Below, in pieces: positions 61,301 through 64,000 of a stretch of DNA of 64,000 bases. The stretch covers positions 163,501 through 227,500 of the forward strand of contig JAOPHQ010005143.1 of the NCBI GenBank assembly GCA_030340625.1. Direction: 5' to 3'. Below the pieces are notes generated by a model. That model saw nothing but the letters and a program-made list of their open reading frames with translations. It did not search any database and was not told the DNA's origin. The position numbers were made by a program, and so were the translations under genes. Source of the stretch: Merluccius polli (Eukaryota > Chordata > Actinopteri > Gadiformes > Merlucciidae). How positions within the stretch are numbered: the first letter of the stretch is position 1; each line of letters starts with the position of its first letter.

Positions 61301-61687
61301 CCAGTTGGAGATAGTGCAGTTAGCCCAGTTAATGAGTGGGTTATGTAACTTTAACCAGGGGAGACCGAGGACCAAAGGAGTGGACGGGGACGGAATAACA
61401 AATAGCGTGATTATCTCGTGATGGTTACCGGAGAGCCGCAGTGAAAATGGCTGAGTACGGTGTGTAACCTGAGCCAGCAATCTGCCGTCTAACGCAAAAA
61501 CGTCCTTGGCTTCAGGTAGCCTCTCTAGGGGTAGACCTAGCTGAGAGGAGAGATTTGAGTCAATAAAGTTATCGTCTGCACCAGAGTCAATCAAAACTTG
61601 AACGGTGGCAGTCTCCTGCTGCCAGGTTAGCGTACCTCGTTGCGTGAGCCTGGTAGCTGAATCCTTGGAGGTGGTTGTGTGGCTCAT
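58375..61687 (-). CDS. pol: Chromovirus pol polyprotein, interrupted by one frameshift
   Basis: The first frame (61687 down to 59435, 750 residues) holds the aspartic protease motif D-S-G-A at residues 34-37, a reverse transcriptase with the YLDD active site, RNase H (VEVDASD and WTDHKN) and the HHCC zinc-binding end of integrase. Within the integrase linker, near 59490, the frame shifts by one base. The second frame continues to 58375 with the catalytic core (VDF, SDRG, E in the NGQTERANQ stretch) and a C-terminal chromodomain with the aromatic residues of that fold, which would direct integration by binding histone tails. The start ATG overlaps the gag stop by one base (TGATG). The break is a single-base insertion relative to the expected reading, so this copy cannot make integrase unless the base is a sequencing error. 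Confidence 0.9.
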
Positions 61688-62748
61688 CAGCGCCCTCCCA
61701 GCCGCTGATGAGCCTGGTCTTTTGGCGTGGACGGGCAGGTGGCGAGACGGTGTCCGGCCTGACCACAGTAGATGCAGAGGCCAAGACGAAGCCGGCGTTG
61801 CCGCTCGGACGGCGTGAGACGCATGCGTCCGAGCTGCATGGGCTCACCCAGGTTGTCTGACGTAGCAGGGCTGGAGCTGGCTGTTGGGTCGACCGGTGTG
61901 AAGTCCTCCGCGGCAGCTCCGGAGCGAAGGTTCATGGAGCGAGACCGGAAAAGAAGGGAATCCTCTCTCTCCCTCCGTCTCTCGCAGAGACGGTTATCCA
62001 ATCGGACGGCTAACGCAATTAGGTCCTCCAAGGAGGAAGTCTCATCGCGTACCGCTAGTTCGTCTTTTAGTCTTTCAGTTAATCCATCGAGAAAAACCCC
62101 CTGAAGAGCTACCTCACCCCAGCCACACTGCGCCGCTAAGATGCGGAAATCCACGGCGTAAGAGGCAACGGAAGCCGAGCCCTGGCGGAGCGCGAGCAAC
62201 CGTTTACCGGCCTCCTTACCCTGCACCGGGTGATCAAAAACTTTTCGAATTTCAGAGAGAAAGAGCTGGTAGATCGATACATACGGTGCGTTAGCTGCGG
62301 TAATGGCGACGGACCACTCGGCTGCCCTACCGGTGAGTAATCCCATGATAAAAGCGATTTTAGAACTGTCAGTCTGGTAGGTGAGCGGTTGTTGGCAAAA
62401 GACCAGGGAGCACTGGTGCAGAAAAACACCACACTTTCCTAATTCGCCCGAAAAATGAGCCGGAGTGGGGATATGAGGCTCCCTGATATGCACAGGACTA
62501 GGCACTGGAGGGGATGGCGAAACGGCGGGTGAGGCGGCTGCGGCGGTAGCGTTAGAAACCCCGCCGGAGGAACTACCACCGGAAAGAGCCGTGAGCATTT
62601 GGTTAACGCTGCTGCTAAGTTGCTCAACCTTAGCTGTTAGCGCATTAATGCTGTCCATGGCGCTAACCAACACTTGTTCATGCTGGCCGACGCGTATTCC
62701 CTGATTGGAGATAGCGTGTCTCAGCTGTTCCGTCTCTGCGGGGTCCAT
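61687..62748 (-). CDS. gag: Chromovirus Gag protein
   Basis: The frame of 353 residues starts 15 bases inside the 5' LTR border. It has an N-terminal heptad-like coiled region, a Pro/Ser-rich linker, a capsid-like middle (F-x-G-E...LF...F-x-x-P...R-L-L-x-L-R-Q-G) and, near the C-terminus, a CCHC zinc knuckle (C-x2-C-x4-H-x4-C in CIYCGQAGHRLATC). It is expected to form the particle that packages the element RNA. The frame is intact. It ends in TGA sharing its A with the ATG of pol. Confidence 0.92.
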   Translation of the reverse strand: MDPAETEQLRHAISNQGIRVGQHEQVLVSAMDSINALTAKVEQLSSSVNQMLTALSGGSSSGGVSNATAAAASPAVSPSPPVPSPVHIREPHIPTPAHFSGELGKCGVFLHQCSLVFCQQPLTYQTDSSKIAFIMGLLTGRAAEWSVAITAANAPYVSIYQLFLSEIRKVFDHPVQGKEAGKRLLALRQGSASVASYAVDFRILAAQCGWGEVALQGVFLDGLTERLKDELAVRDETSSLEDLIALAVRLDNRLCERRREREDSLLFRSRSMNLRSGAAAEDFTPVDPTASSSPATSDNLGEPMQLGRMRLTPSERQRRLRLGLCIYCGQAGHRLATCPSTPKDQAHQRLGGR

Positions 62749-62751
62749 GTG

Positions 62752-62762
62752 GCCGAATTATT
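62752..62762 (-). promoter_or_regulatory. Self-complementary primer-binding site
   Basis: One base inside the 5' LTR the minus strand reads AATAATTCGGC. No TGG start typical of a tRNA-primed site is present. These 11 bases are the exact reverse complement of GCCGAATTATT at 63138-63128, where transcription is predicted to start. Confidence 0.8.
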
Positions 62763-62763
62763 C

Positions 62764-63315
62764 TGTTAGGTTTAGCAATAGTAGGGCCCCGGAGCAGAGA
62801 CAGAGACAACGAGAGGTGATGGTGAAAAAAGGGTTTATCAAACAAGGATCAAAAACGGAGGGGATATAACTAAGGACGCTGGCGTGCAGGGAGGGCAGCA
62901 GACGGGAAGGCTGCCGACACAGGATGCCAGGAAAGGGGGACACGCGGTAGGCTGGAAACGGCGTTCGGCGGACGGCATAAGCACGCGGCACACTGGAGAC
63001 CTAAGGCACGTAGAGCCCCCGGGAGAAAAACACGAAACTGTCAGATCACAAAAACACACTAGAGCCAGTAGTGACCAAAAAAGGTGAACGAGAAAAAACA
63101 CACGATGAGTACTAACGTGACATCTGTAATAATTCGGCACTGGAGTGGAGATTGAACCGGGGTTATATAGGAGGAGTGATTGATGATGAGAGCCAGGTGT
63201 GCCTCGTTGAATGTGCCGGCAACCTTACCACGCCCACTACCTTGCACCTACACGCCAGGGGAAACGAGAAGGGACAAAACAAGCAACAACACAGAAACGT
63301 AAAACTCAAACCATG

Positions 63316-63318
<3 letters not shown>
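62764..63318 (-). repeat. 5' LTR of the chromovirus
   Basis: The 555-base repeat identical in length and apparently in sequence to 57809-58363. On the minus strand it carries TATATAA at 63169-63163. Confidence 0.95.
63138..63169 (-). promoter_or_regulatory. TATA box and predicted transcript start of the chromovirus
   Basis: TATATAA begins at 63169 and the predicted start GCCGAATTATT begins at 63138, 31 bases downstream, the usual TATA distance. The start is placed there because it gives the exact 11-base match to the primer-binding site. Confidence 0.7.

Positions 63319-63357
<39 letters not shown>
63319..63357. repeat. (AT)n microsatellite
   Basis: An AT run directly at the 5' LTR border. 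The run at 57788-57808 on the other side shows that the retrotransposon inserted into one TA array. Confidence 0.95.
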
Positions 63358-63358
<1 letters not shown>

Positions 63359-63780
63359 ATCCATCCTTCGTAAAACATTGTGGTCCATTGATGTTGGCTA
63401 AATTACTTGAATACTCTAATTAAAAGATAATTAACCAAGCTATTCAGGATTTATTATCTGCCGCTCTTCCCAGATTATGTGCAACTGTCTCTCTCATGGT
63501 CTATTTAGAAGTAACACGTTGTGAGTCAGTTAGCTCACGATGAAGTTGCACTTGCGCTCTACTTTGGACCGTCCATCCGTCTCCAACCCTCCATCCTTCC
63601 ATTCTGTCCAGCTGTCTATCTGTCCATCCATTGCTAACTCAAGTCTTGTCTCGCTTGATCCGAGCCGGACAGACATAATTGGATTATTGGCGCGCTCAGG
63701 TGCACACGTGAAACAGCCTTTATTGATTATGGTGTGGGAAGCTTATTGCTGCAGTTAGCACCAATACTCGGGAAAACACA
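63358..63780. other. Non-coding stretch
   Basis: Nothing recognised apart from TCCATCC-type words near 63570-63635. Confidence 0.3.
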
Positions 63781-63933
<153 letters not shown>

Positions 63934-64000
63934 CAGTGTAAACCAGGAAGGAGTGATGAATATCATTTGTTTTTAGTTGTCCTGGTCTCACATCCCCTCT

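Larger units (their letters stand above)
57809..63318 (-). mobile_element. Ty3/gypsy chromovirus LTR retrotransposon, full length
   Basis: Two 555-base direct repeats with TG...CA ends frame a 4.4-kb core read on the minus strand in the order gag, protease, reverse transcriptase, RNase H, integrase, chromodomain. The chromodomain, the gag start (MDPAE...) and the self-priming layout fit the sushi/Tf1-like chromoviruses of fish. The two LTRs look identical, so insertion was recent. It sits in a TA microsatellite, so the target duplication cannot be read. One frameshift breaks pol. Confidence 0.93.

Overview
The window looks like accessory chromatin of a teleost fish. The evidence is short interrupted exons with phased splice sites, very long dinucleotide arrays, a chromodomain Ty3/gypsy (sushi/Tf1-like) LTR retrotransposon, RNase H-bearing LINEs with a (GAA)n-tailed 3' end of the kind common in fish, and several families of terminal-inverted-repeat elements. 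There is no bacterial-style gene packing. All host-type coding exons that can be recognised lie on the + strand between 2.1 and 36.9 kb.

The host part is a cluster of zinc-coordinating regulator exons. Three terminal exons (10534-11781, 29702-30940, 35632-36894) each encode an acidic region, six C2H2 fingers and a basic tail. All three begin in phase 0 with the same motif after a splice acceptor. Upstream lie 'head' exons that start with ATG and end at a phase-0 donor: THAP domains at 2106, 14266 (broken), 26780, 28115 and 33161, and ZAD-like four-cysteine domains at 23735 and 24899. Any intact head could be spliced in frame to any C2H2 exon. The simplest gene is the 33161 THAP head plus the 35632 C2H2 exon. 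Four intact heads stand in tandem in front of the 29702 exon, which suggests alternative first exons. A C2H2 exon, its 3' flank and the next THAP head form a unit of about 5 kb duplicated at 9.6-14.4 and 28.5-33.4 kb; the third C2H2 exon and its flank are a more diverged copy.

The cluster is riddled with mobile DNA. A 2.4-kb transposon sits at a TA inside a fragmentary 28S rRNA pseudogene (2.9-5.9 kb). A 5.9-kb foldback element (14413-20277) made of two mirrored arrays of 178-bp repeats breaks the second THAP head, and itself carries a solo LTR and a second transposon. Degenerate sense-orientation LINE copies end just upstream of several heads. A cysteine-rich exon pair near 8.1-8.5 kb resembles transposase-derived, THAP-linked genes of fish.

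From 39.3 to 56.5 kb I find no gene I can support, only microsatellites (TG, AG, CA, GAT, GATA, GGAT) and several inverted-repeat elements. At 57809-63318 (minus strand) is a nearly intact chromovirus with apparently identical 555-bp LTRs, a gag ORF, a pol ORF broken by one frameshift, and an 11-base match between the predicted transcript start and the primer-binding site that implies self-primed reverse transcription. The window ends in AT and CA repeats.
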